A DNA stretch of 64,000 nucleotides from Streptomyces marinisediminis. GTDB taxonomy: Bacteria; Actinomycetota; Actinomycetes; Streptomycetales; Streptomycetaceae. This document shows, piece after piece, positions 25,652-34,200 of this stretch. Location: the NCBI RefSeq assembly GCF_026262575.1, contig NZ_JAPKFL010000012.1:106826-170825 (forward strand), in the 5' to 3' direction. The notes under the pieces were generated by a model that was given only the letters and a program-made list of their open reading frames with translations, was not told where the DNA came from and did no database searches. The translations under genes and the position numbers were made by a program. Position 1 is the first letter of the stretch. Every line of letters begins with the position of its first letter.

Positions 25652-26278
25652 GTGACAGCCATCGAGCAGACCGAGGCACGCCCGCGGGGCACGCGCCTGC
25701 CGCGACGGGCCCGGCGCAACCAGTTGCTGGGGGCCGCGCAGGAGGTGTTCGTCGCCCAGGGGTACCACGCCGCGGCGATGGACGACATCGCCGACCGCGC
25801 GGGAGTCAGCAAGCCGGTGCTGTACCAGCACTTCCCCGGCAAGCTGGACCTCTACATGGCGCTGCTGGACCAGCACTGCGACGCGCTGCTCCAGGCGGTG
25901 CGCGCCGCCCTGGAGTCCACGACCGACAACAAGCAGCGCGTGGCGGCCACCATGGACGCCTACTTCGCTTTCGTGGAGAACGAGGGCGGGGCGTTCCGGC
26001 TCGTCTTCGAGTCCGACCTGACCAACGAGCCGGCGGTGCGCGAGCGCGTGGACAAGGTCAGCCTGGAGTGCGCGGACGCGGTCAGCGCCGTCATCGCCGA
26101 GGACACCGATCTGCCGCAGGGGCAGGCGATGCTGCTGGCCGTGGGGCTGTGCGGCATGGCCCAGATCACCGCGCGGTACTGGCTCGGCGCGGGCCAGCAG
26201 ATCCCCCGGGACGCCGCCGCGACGCTCATCTCCTCCCTGGCCTGGCGCGGCATCGCCGGGTTCCCGATGCACGACTGA
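25652..26278 (+). CDS. TetR/AcrR family transcriptional regulator
   Basis: A 208-residue TetR-type repressor. The N-terminal helix-turn-helix reads LLGAAQEVFVAQGYHAAAMDDIADRAGVSK followed by PVLYQHFPGKLDLY (split here for length, residues about 25-68). The C-terminal ligand-binding half ends WRGIAGFPMHD. The GTG at 25652 has GGAGG six bases upstream. It stands in front of DUF3107 as in mycobacteria, where the same pair lies next to DUF3152. A 25-bp inverted repeat follows the gene and might be its operator; that link is inference. Confidence 0.92.
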   Translation: MTAIEQTEARPRGTRLPRRARRNQLLGAAQEVFVAQGYHAAAMDDIADRAGVSKPVLYQHFPGKLDLYMALLDQHCDALLQAVRAALESTTDNKQRVAATMDAYFAFVENEGGAFRLVFESDLTNEPAVRERVDKVSLECADAVSAVIAEDTDLPQGQAMLLAVGLCGMAQITARYWLGAGQQIPRDAAATLISSLAWRGIAGFPMHD

Positions 26279-26301
26279 GCGCTGTTCGCTCCGGGCGTTG
26301 C

Positions 26302-26372
26302 GCGCGCGTCCGTACGGGCCGCGCACGCGGGCTAGGGTGAGGGCACAGTGCGCGGCCCGTACGGACGCGCGC
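26302..26372. repeat. Perfect 25-bp inverted repeat around the DUF3107 promoter region
   Basis: Bases 26302-26326 are the exact reverse complement of 26348-26372, with a 21-bp centre. Each arm itself contains the palindrome CCGTACGG. The centre holds TAGGGT (26333-26338), a good -10 hexamer pointing towards DUF3107. It could act as an extended operator, a cruciform, or the terminator of the tetR transcript. Confidence 0.85.
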
Positions 26373-26410
26373 AGCGAGTGACCGTTTTGACGTGTCGGAA
26401 GGGACAACGC

Positions 26411-26638
26411 GTGGAGGTCAGGATCGGCGTGCTGCACACGCCTCGCGAGATCACGCTGGAGAGCCGCCAGCAGGCGGAGGAGATCGAGCAGACGGTCGCC
26501 GAGGCCCTGGCCGGCAAGGCGGGCCTGCTGAGCCTGGAGGACGAGCACGGGCGCAAGGTCCTGGTGCCGTCCGACCGCCTGGCCTACGTCGACATCGGTG
26601 ACCCGACGGCGCGCCGGGTGGGCTTCGGCGCGGTCTGA
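26411..26638 (+). CDS. DUF3107 family protein
   Basis: A 75-residue protein beginning VEVRIGVLHTPREITLES and ending PTARRVGFGAV, matching the actinobacterial DUF3107 family (about 75 residues). It has no known activity, signal or metal motif. The GTG at 26411 follows AAGGGA; an upstream GTG at 26348 would add residues the family lacks and would fall in the inverted repeat. It is flanked by tetR and a small membrane protein. Confidence 0.92.
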   Translation: MEVRIGVLHTPREITLESRQQAEEIEQTVAEALAGKAGLLSLEDEHGRKVLVPSDRLAYVDIGDPTARRVGFGAV

Positions 26639-26668
26639 GCGCCCCGCCGGGCGCGGCCCGACCGGGCG

Positions 26669-26723
26669 CGCACGCCGGACGGCGGCCTGGGGCTCGACGC
26701 CTCCGGCCGCCGTCCGGCGTGCG
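26669..26723 (+). terminator. Long hairpin terminator after DUF3107
   Basis: GCACGCCGGACGGCGGCC (26670-26687) is exactly complementary to 26705-26722. One more pair at 26669/26723 makes a 19-bp stem with a 17-nt loop. It starts about 30 bp past the stop. Confidence 0.8.
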
Positions 26724-26839
26724 GCCCGCGCGCAGCCGCCCTCGCGGTGGGCACCCGTCAGGCCCATCTGGCGTTTCGCGGACGACCTTTCCGGGGTAAG
26801 ACCGGGAAGGTCCGTTTTGTTCGCGGCTCGGAGGTGCTC

Positions 26840-27100
26840 ATGCTCGGGGAAGCGCTCGGTTCCGCACTGCTCGGCCTGGTCATCGCCGCCGCCGCGCTGC
26901 GCTGGCTGCCCGGCCGCTTCGCGAGCGCGCCGCTGGTCCTGGCGACGGGCACCGTGGCCGCCGCGGTCGGCGGGCTCGTCACCCGCGCGGTGCTCGGTCC
27001 CGGCCACCTGGCCGTCGCCCTCGTGCTGGCCGTCGCCGTCGCCGCCGCGCTGCTCTCGCTGCTGCTGGACGCCCGCCGCCTGCCCCAGCCCGGCCGGTGA
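26840..27100 (+). CDS. Small integral membrane protein
   Basis: An 86-residue protein with three hydrophobic segments (about 5-22, 33-55 and 58-76) and a short basic C-terminus. The ATG at 26840 follows GGAGG with a 6-nt gap; upstream in-frame starts would add a charged, unlikely extension. Function unknown. The C-C-G-C-G-rich palindrome CCCCCGCGCGGGGG at 27107-27120 probably ends this transcript and that of the convergent ferritin-like gene. Confidence 0.8.
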   Translation: MLGEALGSALLGLVIAAAALRWLPGRFASAPLVLATGTVAAAVGGLVTRAVLGPGHLAVALVLAVAVAAALLSLLLDARRLPQPGR

Positions 27101-27137
27101 GCCTCGCCCCCGCGCGGGGGAGCCCGTGCGCGGGCGG

Positions 27138-27929
27138 CTACGCGGCCAGGCCGAGCGCCGCCATCCGCTTGGTGTGCGCCTCGGTGATCCGCGAGAACAT
27201 GCGGCCGACTTCCGCCAGGTCGAACCCGGCGGCCACCCCGCCGACGAGCATGGTCGACAGCGCGTCCCGCTCGGCGACCACGCGCTGCGCCTGGGACAGC
27301 GCCTCCCCCATCAGCCGCCGGGCCCACAGCGCCAGGCGGCCGCCGACCCGGGGGTCGGCCTCGATCGCCGCGCGCACCCGCTCCACCGCGAAGCTGGAGT
27401 ACCCCGTGTCGTCCAGCACGCCGAGGACGAGCCCGCGGGTGTCGGAGTCCAGGCGGGCCGCGACCTCGCGGTAGAAGTCGGAGGCGATGGAGTCGCCCAC
27501 GTAGGCCTTGATCAGCCCCTCCAGCCAGTCGGACGGCGCGGTCTGCCGGTGGAACTCGTCCAGCGAGGGCACAAAGGGCTCCATGGCCCGCGTGGGGTCC
27601 ACCTCGATCCGGGCCAGCCGCTCGCGCAACGCGTCGAAGTGGTGGAACTCGGCCGAGGCCATGGCCGCGAGCTTGCCCTTGTCGGCGAGCGTGGGCGCCA
27701 GCTTCGCGTCCTCCGCCAGCCGCTCGAAGGCGGCCAGCTCGCCGTAGGCCAGGGCGCCCAGCAGGTCGACGACGGCCTCCCGGTAGTGGGGGTCGGCCGA
27801 CGCCTCCGCCCAGGTCTGCGCGGCGATACCGGTGTCCGTGGGGGCCGTGGGGGCCGTGGCGGCCGTGGGGGCCGCCTGGTCGGAGTCGGCGGGCTGCGAG
27901 GGCGTGGCAGAGGTCTCAGGCGTCTCCAT
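27138..27929 (-). CDS. Ferritin-like fold protein
   Basis: A 263-residue protein with an Ala/Pro/Thr-rich N-terminus of about 35 residues followed by a helical bundle. EAVVDLLGALAYGELAAFERL and AMASAEFHHFDALRERL carry E and ExxH motifs typical of di-iron ferritin-like or tRNA-hydroxylase (MiaE-like) folds. It is annotated in actinobacteria as ferritin-like fold-containing protein next to the DEAD-box helicase. Function is not established. The ATG at 27929 has no ribosome site; TATTGT (27942-27937) lies 7 nt upstream, suggesting a leaderless mRNA. Confidence 0.88.
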   Translation of the reverse strand: METPETSATPSQPADSDQAAPTAATAPTAPTDTGIAAQTWAEASADPHYREAVVDLLGALAYGELAAFERLAEDAKLAPTLADKGKLAAMASAEFHHFDALRERLARIEVDPTRAMEPFVPSLDEFHRQTAPSDWLEGLIKAYVGDSIASDFYREVAARLDSDTRGLVLGVLDDTGYSSFAVERVRAAIEADPRVGGRLALWARRLMGEALSQAQRVVAERDALSTMLVGGVAAGFDLAEVGRMFSRITEAHTKRMAALGLAA

Positions 27930-28028
27930 GCGGGGCACAATAGCCCGCCCCACCTGGTGCGGAAGCCCCCAGGGCCCGCCCCGTCCCGGCCCCGGCGGCC
28001 GCGCGCGTCGTACGCGACCCGGTACAGC

Positions 28029-28057
28029 TTCGCGGTTTCGCGGTACAGTGGTATAGA
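28029..28057 (+). promoter_or_regulatory. Probable promoter of the DEAD-box helicase gene
   Basis: TTCGCG (28029-28034) and TATAGA (28052-28057) are 17 bp apart. CGGTACAG occurs twice nearby (28020-28027 and 28041-28048) as a direct repeat with a 21-bp period. A start near 28065 gives a leader of at least 150 nt before the helicase, with a 7-bp hairpin at 28102-28118 (CCGGGGG and CCCCCGG). Confidence 0.5.
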
Positions 28058-28216
28058 GCCCGCCGGAGATTTCGACGGGTCTCGGTATTGAAGTCCCATC
28101 GCCGGGGGCCGCCCCCGGAACGCGGATGCCCGGTCGGTAGCACGATCGGCTCCGACCAGACCGCCCTCCGCACGTGAGGGACCGCTCGCGCGAGATGAGC
28201 GCTTGAGCGAGAGCAA

Positions 28217-29839
28217 GTGGTCCTGCGCCGCGTGATCGCACGCGCGGGCGCGGTACGACCCGCCTCGCCGCCTCGTCCCGCGTCTCATGGAAGAGGCAAG
28301 CTCCTGTCCACCACGACATTCCGCGAACTCGGAATCCTCACCGAGAGCGCCGAGGCCCTTGAGGCCATCGGCATCACCACCGCGTTCCCCATCCAGGAGA
28401 TGACGCTGCCCGTGGCCCTCGCGGGCATGGACGTCATCGGCCAGGCCAAGACGGGCACCGGCAAGACCCTCGGCTTCGGACTGCCGCTCCTGGAGGCCGT
28501 CACCGTCCCGGCCGACGTCGACGCCGGCCGGGCCACGCCCGCGCAGCTCACCGACGCCCCGCAGGCCCTGGTGGTCGTCCCCACCCGCGAGCTGTGCCAG
28601 CAGGTGACCAACGACCTGCTCACCGCGGGCAAGGTCCGCAACGTGCGGGTGCTGTCCATCTACGGCGGCCGCGCCTACGAGCCGCAGGTCGAGGCGCTGC
28701 GCAAGGGCGTGGACATCGTCGTCGGCACGCCCGGCCGCCTCCTGGACCTGGCCGGGCAGCGCAAACTCGACCTCGGGCACGTCAGGGCGCTCGTCCTGGA
28801 CGAAGCCGACGAGATGCTCGACCTGGGCTTCCTGCCGGACGTCGAGAAGATCATCCAGCTCCTGCCGGCCAAGCGGCAGACGATGCTGTTCTCCGCGACG
28901 ATGCCGGGCCAGGTCATCTCGCTCGCCCGCCGCTACATGACGCAGCCGACCCACATCAGCGCCACCTCTCCGGACGACGAGGGCGCGACGGTGGCCAACA
29001 CCACCCAGCACGTCTTCCGGGCCCACTCGATGGACAAGCCGGAGCTGGTCTCGCGCATCCTCCAGGCCGAGAGCCGCGGGCTGGCGATGATCTTCTGCCG
29101 CACCAAGCGCACCGCGGCCGACATCGCCGAGCAGCTCACCCGGCGCGGCTTCGCCGCGGGCGCCGTCCACGGCGACCTGGGCCAAGGCGCGCGCGAGCAG
29201 GCGCTGCGCGCGTTCCGCAACGGCAAGGTGGACGTGCTCGTGTGCACCGACGTCGCCGCGCGCGGCATCGACGTCGAGGGCGTCACCCACGTGGTGAACT
29301 ACCAGACCCCCGAGGACGAGAAGACCTACCTGCACCGGATCGGCCGCACCGGCCGGGCGGGCGCGTCGGGCACCGCCGTCACCCTGGTCGACTGGGACGA
29401 CATCCCGCGCTGGCAGCTCATCAACAAGGCGCTCGACCTGCCCTTCCCCGACCCGGAGGAGACGTACTCCACCTCCCCGCACCTGTACGAGCTGCTCGGC
29501 ATCCCCGAGGGCACCAAGGGTGTCCTGCCGCGGGCGGAGCGCACGCGGGCGGGGCTGGCGGCCGAGGAGGTCGAGGACCTCGGCGAGCCCGGCGCGCGCC
29601 GCGGCCGCACCGCCGGCGCGCAGCGCTCGGGCGCCCCGCGCGAGGAGCGGCCCCGGCGCGCCCGTGAGCGCCGCCGCACCCGCGGTGGCGTGACGGTCGA
29701 CGGAGCGGCGGCGGACGCCGCCGCGCAGCCGGCCGCGTCCGGCGCCGCCCCGGCGGAGGCGGGCGAGGCCGCCCGCAAGCCCCGGCGGCGCCGCCGCCGC
29801 ACGCGCAGCGGCTCCGCGCCGCAGTCGAAGTCGGAGTGA
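28217..29839 (+). CDS. DEAD-box ATP-dependent RNA helicase
   Basis: A protein of about 510-540 residues with all family motifs: Q motif FPIQEMT, AKTGTGKT, PTRELCQQ, GTPGR, DEADEMLDLGF, SATMPG, ARGIDVEGV and HRIGRTGRAG. The C-terminal ~110 residues are Arg-rich, as in RhlE/CsdA relatives that remodel structured RNA and assist ribosome assembly in the cold. The start is uncertain. GTG 28217 opens the frame, but the conserved part begins STTTFRELGI, directly after a CTG at 28304 that has GGAAGAGG about 7 nt upstream; no ATG, GTG or TTG is in frame there. Confidence 0.92.
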   Translation: MVLRRVIARAGAVRPASPPRPASHGRGKLLSTTTFRELGILTESAEALEAIGITTAFPIQEMTLPVALAGMDVIGQAKTGTGKTLGFGLPLLEAVTVPADVDAGRATPAQLTDAPQALVVVPTRELCQQVTNDLLTAGKVRNVRVLSIYGGRAYEPQVEALRKGVDIVVGTPGRLLDLAGQRKLDLGHVRALVLDEADEMLDLGFLPDVEKIIQLLPAKRQTMLFSATMPGQVISLARRYMTQPTHISATSPDDEGATVANTTQHVFRAHSMDKPELVSRILQAESRGLAMIFCRTKRTAADIAEQLTRRGFAAGAVHGDLGQGAREQALRAFRNGKVDVLVCTDVAARGIDVEGVTHVVNYQTPEDEKTYLHRIGRTGRAGASGTAVTLVDWDDIPRWQLINKALDLPFPDPEETYSTSPHLYELLGIPEGTKGVLPRAERTRAGLAAEEVEDLGEPGARRGRTAGAQRSGAPREERPRRARERRRTRGGVTVDGAAADAAAQPAASGAAPAEAGEAARKPRRRRRRTRSGSAPQSKSE

Positions 29840-29869
29840 CCCGGCCGCCGCGCCGCTCCCACCGCCCCT

Positions 29870-29906
29870 GACGCCGGGCGGGCCGCACCCCGGCCCGCCC
29901 GGCGTC
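29870..29906 (+). terminator. Perfect 15-bp hairpin after the DEAD-box helicase
   Basis: GACGCCGGGCGGGCC (29870-29884) pairs exactly with 29892-29906 over a 7-nt loop, 30 bp past the stop. The remaining gap up to 30124 is made of GGGACCGGGGCC-type imperfect direct repeats with no gene. Confidence 0.85.
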
Positions 29907-30136
29907 CGCCGTCCCGGGCCGGGGCGCGGGACCGGGGCCGGGACCGGGGCCGGGGTCGCACGGCAGACGCCGCCGGACGCCGCGGCCGGTACCGGCACAC
30001 GGGGCCGGAGACGGCGTCGGGAGACGGGGCCGGTGTCAAGACGGCCGGAATCGTGGCCGGAGCCGGGGCCCACGGCGGGCCCGCGCCGCCGGGGGCGGGG
30101 GCCGGGGCGGCGGGGCGGAGCCGCTAGCGTCGGCGC

Positions 30137-31003
30137 ATGAGCAAGCCGCCCTTCCTCACCCTCCCGCCCGGCGCCCGGGCGTACCGGCTGCCCACCGCGC
30201 GCGGGGAGTTCGCCGTGCACGACACCGGCACCGCCCGGCGCGGCACCGCCCTGCTGCTGCCGGGCTTCACCGGCAGCAAGGAGGACTTCATCGGCCTGCT
30301 GCGCCCGCTGTCCGACGCCGGGTACCGCGTCGTCGCGGTGGACGGGCGCGGGCAGTACGAGTCGCCCGGTCCGCGCACGGAGGAGGCCTACGCGCTGCCG
30401 GAGCTGGCGCGCGACGTGCTGGCCCAGGTGGCGGCGCTGGACGTGCCGGGCGTGCACCTGGTCGGGCACTCCTTCGGCGGCCTGGTCGCCCGTGCGGCCG
30501 TGCTGCGCGACCCGGCTCCGTTCCGCTCGCTCACGCTGCTCAGCAGCGGCCCGGCCGCCGTCTCGCAGGTCCAGCAGGAGCGGCTGAAGCTGCTGGTGGG
30601 CGCGCTGGCCGTGCTGGACATGACGGAGGTGTGGGAGCACATGCGGGCGCTGGACCCGCCGGAGGCGGCCGACGCGGTCACCGGCCCGGAGGTGGCGGCG
30701 TTCCTGCGCACCCGGTGGCTGGCGACCCGCCCCGCGCAGCTCAGCGCCACCGGCCGGACGCTGCTCACCGAGCCGGACCGCGTCGCCGAGCTGGCCGCCG
30801 CCGGGCTGCCGGTGCACGTGCTCTCCGGCGCGACGGACTACGCCTGGCCGGTCCCCCTGCTGGACGCGATGGCGGCGCGGCTCGGCGCGCGCCGCACGGT
30901 GATCGAGGGCGCCGACCACTCGCCCAACGCCGAGCGGCCCGCGGCGACCGCCACCGCGCTCGCCGCGTTCTTCGACGCCGTCAGCCCTGGACGAACTGGG
31001 TGA
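30137..31003 (+). CDS. Alpha/beta hydrolase
   Basis: A 288-residue alpha/beta-hydrolase with GFTGSKEDF near residue 40, VDGRGQYES, nucleophile elbow GHSFGG (about 114-119), acid in LSGATDYAWP and histidine in EGADHSPN. It has no signal peptide and the substrate is unknown. The ATG at 30137 lies 6 nt after TAGCGT (30125-30130), a typical leaderless arrangement, and no ribosome site is seen. Its 3' end overlaps the convergent MarC gene by 23 bp. Confidence 0.88.
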   Translation: MSKPPFLTLPPGARAYRLPTARGEFAVHDTGTARRGTALLLPGFTGSKEDFIGLLRPLSDAGYRVVAVDGRGQYESPGPRTEEAYALPELARDVLAQVAALDVPGVHLVGHSFGGLVARAAVLRDPAPFRSLTLLSSGPAAVSQVQQERLKLLVGALAVLDMTEVWEHMRALDPPEAADAVTGPEVAAFLRTRWLATRPAQLSATGRTLLTEPDRVAELAAAGLPVHVLSGATDYAWPVPLLDAMAARLGARRTVIEGADHSPNAERPAATATALAAFFDAVSPGRTG

Positions 31004-31583
31004 CGCCGTTCGCGATCTGCTGCACGGCGATGGCCGACAGCAGCATGCCGGACAGCCGCGTCACCAGGACGACGCCGCCCTCCTTGATGACGCGCACGAT
31101 GAACAGCGAATAGCGCATCGTCAGCCACAGCACGACGTGCATCGCCGCGATCGCCAGCCACACGCTGACCTGGCCGCTCAGGCCGTCCGCGCGGTCCACG
31201 GCGAGGATCACCGACACGATCGCGCCCGGCCCCGCGAGCAGCGGCATGCCCAGCGGCACCAGGGCGACGTTGACCTCCTTGGTCTGCTTGGGCTCGTCGG
31301 TCTTGCCGGTGAGCAGGTCCAGCGCGACCAGGAGCAGCAGCAGGCCGCCCGCGACCATCAGCGCGGGCGTGGAGACGTGCAGGTACCCCAGGATCTGCTG
31401 GCCGAAGAGGCCGAAGACGGTGATGACGCCGAAGGCCACGAGCGCGGCCTGCCAGGCCATCCGGCGCTGCACCTTCACCGGGCGCCCGGAGGTGAGCGCC
31501 AGGAAGATCGGCGTGATGCCGGGCGGGTCCATGATGACGAAGAGGGTGAGGAACAGCGATCCGAAGACGGCGGCGTCGAACAC
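30981..31583 (-). CDS. MarC family integral membrane protein
   Basis: A 200-residue protein with six predicted membrane helices, starting MFDAAVFGSLFLTLFVIMDPPG. The NPxG/DPPG motif after the first helix and the GPGAI motif in the fourth region are characteristic of the MarC/UPF0056 family. The family was once linked to multidrug resistance, but its role is unclear. The GTG at 31583 has AAGG upstream. It is 41 bp downstream of the PHP-domain gene on the same strand and probably shares its transcript. Confidence 0.9.
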   Translation of the reverse strand: MFDAAVFGSLFLTLFVIMDPPGITPIFLALTSGRPVKVQRRMAWQAALVAFGVITVFGLFGQQILGYLHVSTPALMVAGGLLLLLVALDLLTGKTDEPKQTKEVNVALVPLGMPLLAGPGAIVSVILAVDRADGLSGQVSVWLAIAAMHVVLWLTMRYSLFIVRVIKEGGVVLVTRLSGMLLSAIAVQQIANGVTQFVQG

Positions 31584-31624
31584 GGTGGTGCCTTGGGTGC
31601 GTGAGCGGAGTGGGGGTGGCGGGG

Positions 31625-32470
31625 TCAGCCCGTGACGGGCCGGGCGCCGGAGCCCCGCGCGGCGATCTCGGCGTAGACGTCCGGCGCGGTGGTGTGCTCG
31701 CCCAGGCGGCAGGTCTTGCGGCTGCCGTGGTAGTCGCTGGAGCCGGTGGCCAGCAGACCCAGGTCGGCGGCGAGGCCGTGCAGGTGGGCCCGGGTGGCCG
31801 GGTCGTGGTCCATGTGGTCGGCCTCGATGCCGTCCAGACCGGCGGCGGCCAGCTCCGCGATGGCGCTCTCGGGCACGCACCGGCCGCGCTTCGCGGCCAG
31901 CGGGTGGGCGAAGACGGCGACTCCGCCCGCGCCCTTGACCAGCCGGACGGCCTCGAACGGGTCCAGCTCGTGCTTCTCCACGTACGCGCGCCCGTCGTTC
32001 GCGAGCCACTGGGCGGTGAAGGCGGCGGAGACGTCGGGGACGACGCCGAGGTCCACCAGCGCGGCGGCGATGTGCGGACGGCCCACGGCGCCGTCGCCGG
32101 CGATGGCGGCGACCCGCTCCCAGGTGATCGGCACGCCCAGCTCCCGGAGCTTGGCGACCATGCCCTGGGCACGCGGCACCCGGTCGTCGCGCACCAGCTC
32201 CCGCTCGCGGGCCAGCTCGGGCTCGCGCGGGTCGAAGAGGTAGGCGAGCAGGTGCAGGCTCACCCCGTCCAGCCGGCAGGACAGCTCGGCCCCGGTGACG
32301 AGCGTCAGCCCGGCGGGCAGCGCGGCGATCGCCTCGTCGTACCCGGCCACGGTGTCGTGGTCGGTCAGCGCCACGACGTCCAGCCCCGCCGCGGCGGCGT
32401 TGCGCACCAGCTCGGCCGGGGTGTCGGTGCCGTCCGACGCGGTGGAGTGGGCGTGCAGATCGATGCGCAC
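31625..32470 (-). CDS. PHP domain metal-dependent phosphoesterase
   Basis: A 281-residue protein starting MRIDLHAHSTASDGT. The metal-binding motifs DLHAHST, LTDHDT, GAELSC, FAHPL and GSSDYHG are all present in order, so it should be an active PHP phosphoesterase of the YciV/TrpH group. Relatives cleave 3',5'-bisnucleotides or short RNA. The GTG at 32470 is chosen because GGAG lies 7 nt upstream and homologues start MRIDLHAHS; GTG 32476 would add two residues. Confidence 0.92.
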   Translation of the reverse strand: MRIDLHAHSTASDGTDTPAELVRNAAAAGLDVVALTDHDTVAGYDEAIAALPAGLTLVTGAELSCRLDGVSLHLLAYLFDPREPELARERELVRDDRVPRAQGMVAKLRELGVPITWERVAAIAGDGAVGRPHIAAALVDLGVVPDVSAAFTAQWLANDGRAYVEKHELDPFEAVRLVKGAGGVAVFAHPLAAKRGRCVPESAIAELAAAGLDGIEADHMDHDPATRAHLHGLAADLGLLATGSSDYHGSRKTCRLGEHTTAPDVYAEIAARGSGARPVTG

Positions 32471-32733
32471 CGGCACACTCCAGCGGTCGACGTAGGCGGG
32501 GACGGCCCCAGTCTAACGGCCGCCAGGCCGGCGACCGCCGCGCGGCGGTGTGGCCCCGCCCACCCCGCACCGGGCACGACCGGACGCCCGGCGCGCACGG
32601 GCGCGGGTCCGCGGCGAGCCGCACGAGACGCGGAGGCACCACGCACGGACCGGGACGAACCGGACGCGGGCCCGGGACGGACGGCGCGCGGCGCCGGGAC
32701 GAGCCGCACGCGGGGCCGGGTGGGGCGGGGCGG

Positions 32734-33378
32734 TCAGGACAGCAGGCGCGGGGAGAGGGCGCCGCACGGGACGAGGTCGACCTCCGCGCCCGCGTCCCGC
32801 AGGTCGGTCAGCACCAGCTCGTCGTAGAGGAGCAGTCCCGAGCTGTCCGGCCAGGCGACGGCCCACAGCCACAGCCCCCGGGCCTCCCCTGCGAAGACGG
32901 CGCGGTCCTCGGGCGTCCCGCCGACGTGCCACAGCGGGGTGGGCCGCCCGGCGGCCAGCACCTTCGCCTCCGGCGGCCCGGTGACGTCCAGGTGGCGGCC
33001 GGGGTCGGGCCCCTCGATGCCCGCGTACCGGGCGCCGAGCCCGACGCCGAGCTCCTCGGCGATCAGCAGCAGCTCCCCCGCGCCGCCCAGCGGGCCGGGG
33101 CCGGAGCAGGCGAGCGCGGTGGCGCGGCCCCCGTCGCGGTCGTCCCCGGCGCAGACGACCCCGGAGAACAGCCAGCCGACGGGCAGCGGCCACGGCATCC
33201 ACAGCGGTACCCGGGTCCGGCGCACCACCACGCTGAGGGCGTCCACGCTGGGCGGGAGGACCGGCTGGAGCGGGTGCACACTGCCGTGCGCGTCACACCG
33301 CCAGGTGTCGGAGAACAGGCCGGGTGCCCTGACCCGGCCACCGCACTTCGGGCAACTGGGTTCGCCCCTCATGGACAT
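32734..33378 (-). CDS. DUF6758-type conserved Streptomyces protein with zinc-ribbon start
   Basis: A 214-residue protein with an N-terminal RGEPSCPKCGGRVRAPGLF and a further cysteine in WRCDAHG, suggesting a small zinc ribbon. The rest is a soluble alpha/beta domain rich in Trp and Pro, without known catalytic motifs. I recognise it as the family annotated DUF6758 in Streptomyces. Function unknown. The ATG at 33378 has AGGAG 8 nt upstream. It follows the suppressor-of-fused-like gene with a 37-bp gap on the same strand. Confidence 0.85.
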   Translation of the reverse strand: MSMRGEPSCPKCGGRVRAPGLFSDTWRCDAHGSVHPLQPVLPPSVDALSVVVRRTRVPLWMPWPLPVGWLFSGVVCAGDDRDGGRATALACSGPGPLGGAGELLLIAEELGVGLGARYAGIEGPDPGRHLDVTGPPEAKVLAAGRPTPLWHVGGTPEDRAVFAGEARGLWLWAVAWPDSSGLLLYDELVLTDLRDAGAEVDLVPCGALSPRLLS

Positions 33379-33415
33379 CCACGGTGCTCCTCGGTGCCCG
33401 CTTCGTCAAGGACGA

Positions 33416-34042
33416 TCACCCGGTCAGGGGTACCGGGCCGCGCCGGGGGTCGCGCAGGTCCGTGCCGTGGGTGAGCCAGCGCTCGCGCAGCGCCTGCGCG
33501 CCGTGTACCCGCTTCCACGCCGCCTCGGTCGGCGTCATCGGCAGCAGCGGCAGGAAGCGCACCGGCTCGCGCGGGGCGTCCAGGTCCGCGTCGTCCACCA
33601 GGCCGCCGGGCTCGGCGACCAGGACGGAGCTGAAGGGGGCGGCCGGCCACAGCGGCCGGCCGACGTCCAGGGACGCGCCGGGGGCGACGACCACGCCCTC
33701 GACCTGCGGCGAGGCGGCGAGCACCGCGAGCGGCCGCAGCACCTCGTCGGTGTCGGCCACCCCGGCCCGCACGCTGAGGACCAGTTCGGCGCGCGGACCG
33801 CGCTCGGGGTCGGCGACCGCCGCCGTCGGGTCGTTCATCGGCGCCAGGGACATGCCCAGCGTGGCGTAGCGCACCACGGGACCGCCGGGCCGCGCGTCGT
33901 CGGGGCCCGGCGAGGTGCCCGGGTCGAGGAAGCGCAGCACCTCGATCCGGTCGGTGCCCAGGAAGGTCACCGCCGCCCTGGCGTCGGGCTCGCCGAACGC
34001 CTCGCGCAGCCGCGCCTCCACTCGTTCGCGCACATCAGTCAT
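33416..34042 (-). CDS. Suppressor of fused-domain protein
   Basis: A 208-residue protein with YATLGMSLAPM, AELVLSVRAG and PVRFLPLLPMTPTEAAWKRVHGAQAL (split motifs), the pattern of bacterial suppressor-of-fused (SUFU) family proteins. These are common in Streptomyces and poorly understood; some relatives act as immunity proteins, but nothing here shows a toxin partner. The ATG at 34042 has no ribosome site. AGTTTA on the plus strand (34050-34055), a TAAACT -10 on the minus strand, lies 7 nt upstream with CTTTGC 17 bp before it, so a leaderless transcript is likely. Confidence 0.85.
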   Translation of the reverse strand: MTDVRERVEARLREAFGEPDARAAVTFLGTDRIEVLRFLDPGTSPGPDDARPGGPVVRYATLGMSLAPMNDPTAAVADPERGPRAELVLSVRAGVADTDEVLRPLAVLAASPQVEGVVVAPGASLDVGRPLWPAAPFSSVLVAEPGGLVDDADLDAPREPVRFLPLLPMTPTEAAWKRVHGAQALRERWLTHGTDLRDPRRGPVPLTG

Positions 34043-34130
34043 GCTCGGGAGTTTAGGGCTCGTACGGATTGGGCAAAGAGACGCCGGTTTTCACCGCTCG
34101 GTGGGTGATGGTTCACCTGCCGAGTGCTAG

Positions 34131-34149
34131 CCTTGACCGACTGTCAAGG
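34131..34149. promoter_or_regulatory. Inverted repeat upstream of the corA leader
   Basis: CCTTGAC (34131-34137) and GTCAAGG (34143-34149) form a 7-bp inverted repeat with a 5-nt centre. TAGCCT at 34128-34133, a possible -10, overlaps its left arm. It lies about 50 bp before a short leader ORF. It could be an operator or an RNA hairpin. Confidence 0.45.
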
Positions 34150-34200
34150 GCACGAACCGATTCTTCCCCCGCGGGGGCCGGCCGGAGGAGGTGGGCGGAC

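Noticed and set aside
33416..34042. Immunity protein of a toxin system
   Set aside because: Suppressor-of-fused relatives can be immunity proteins, but no toxin-like gene or secretion gene is adjacent.
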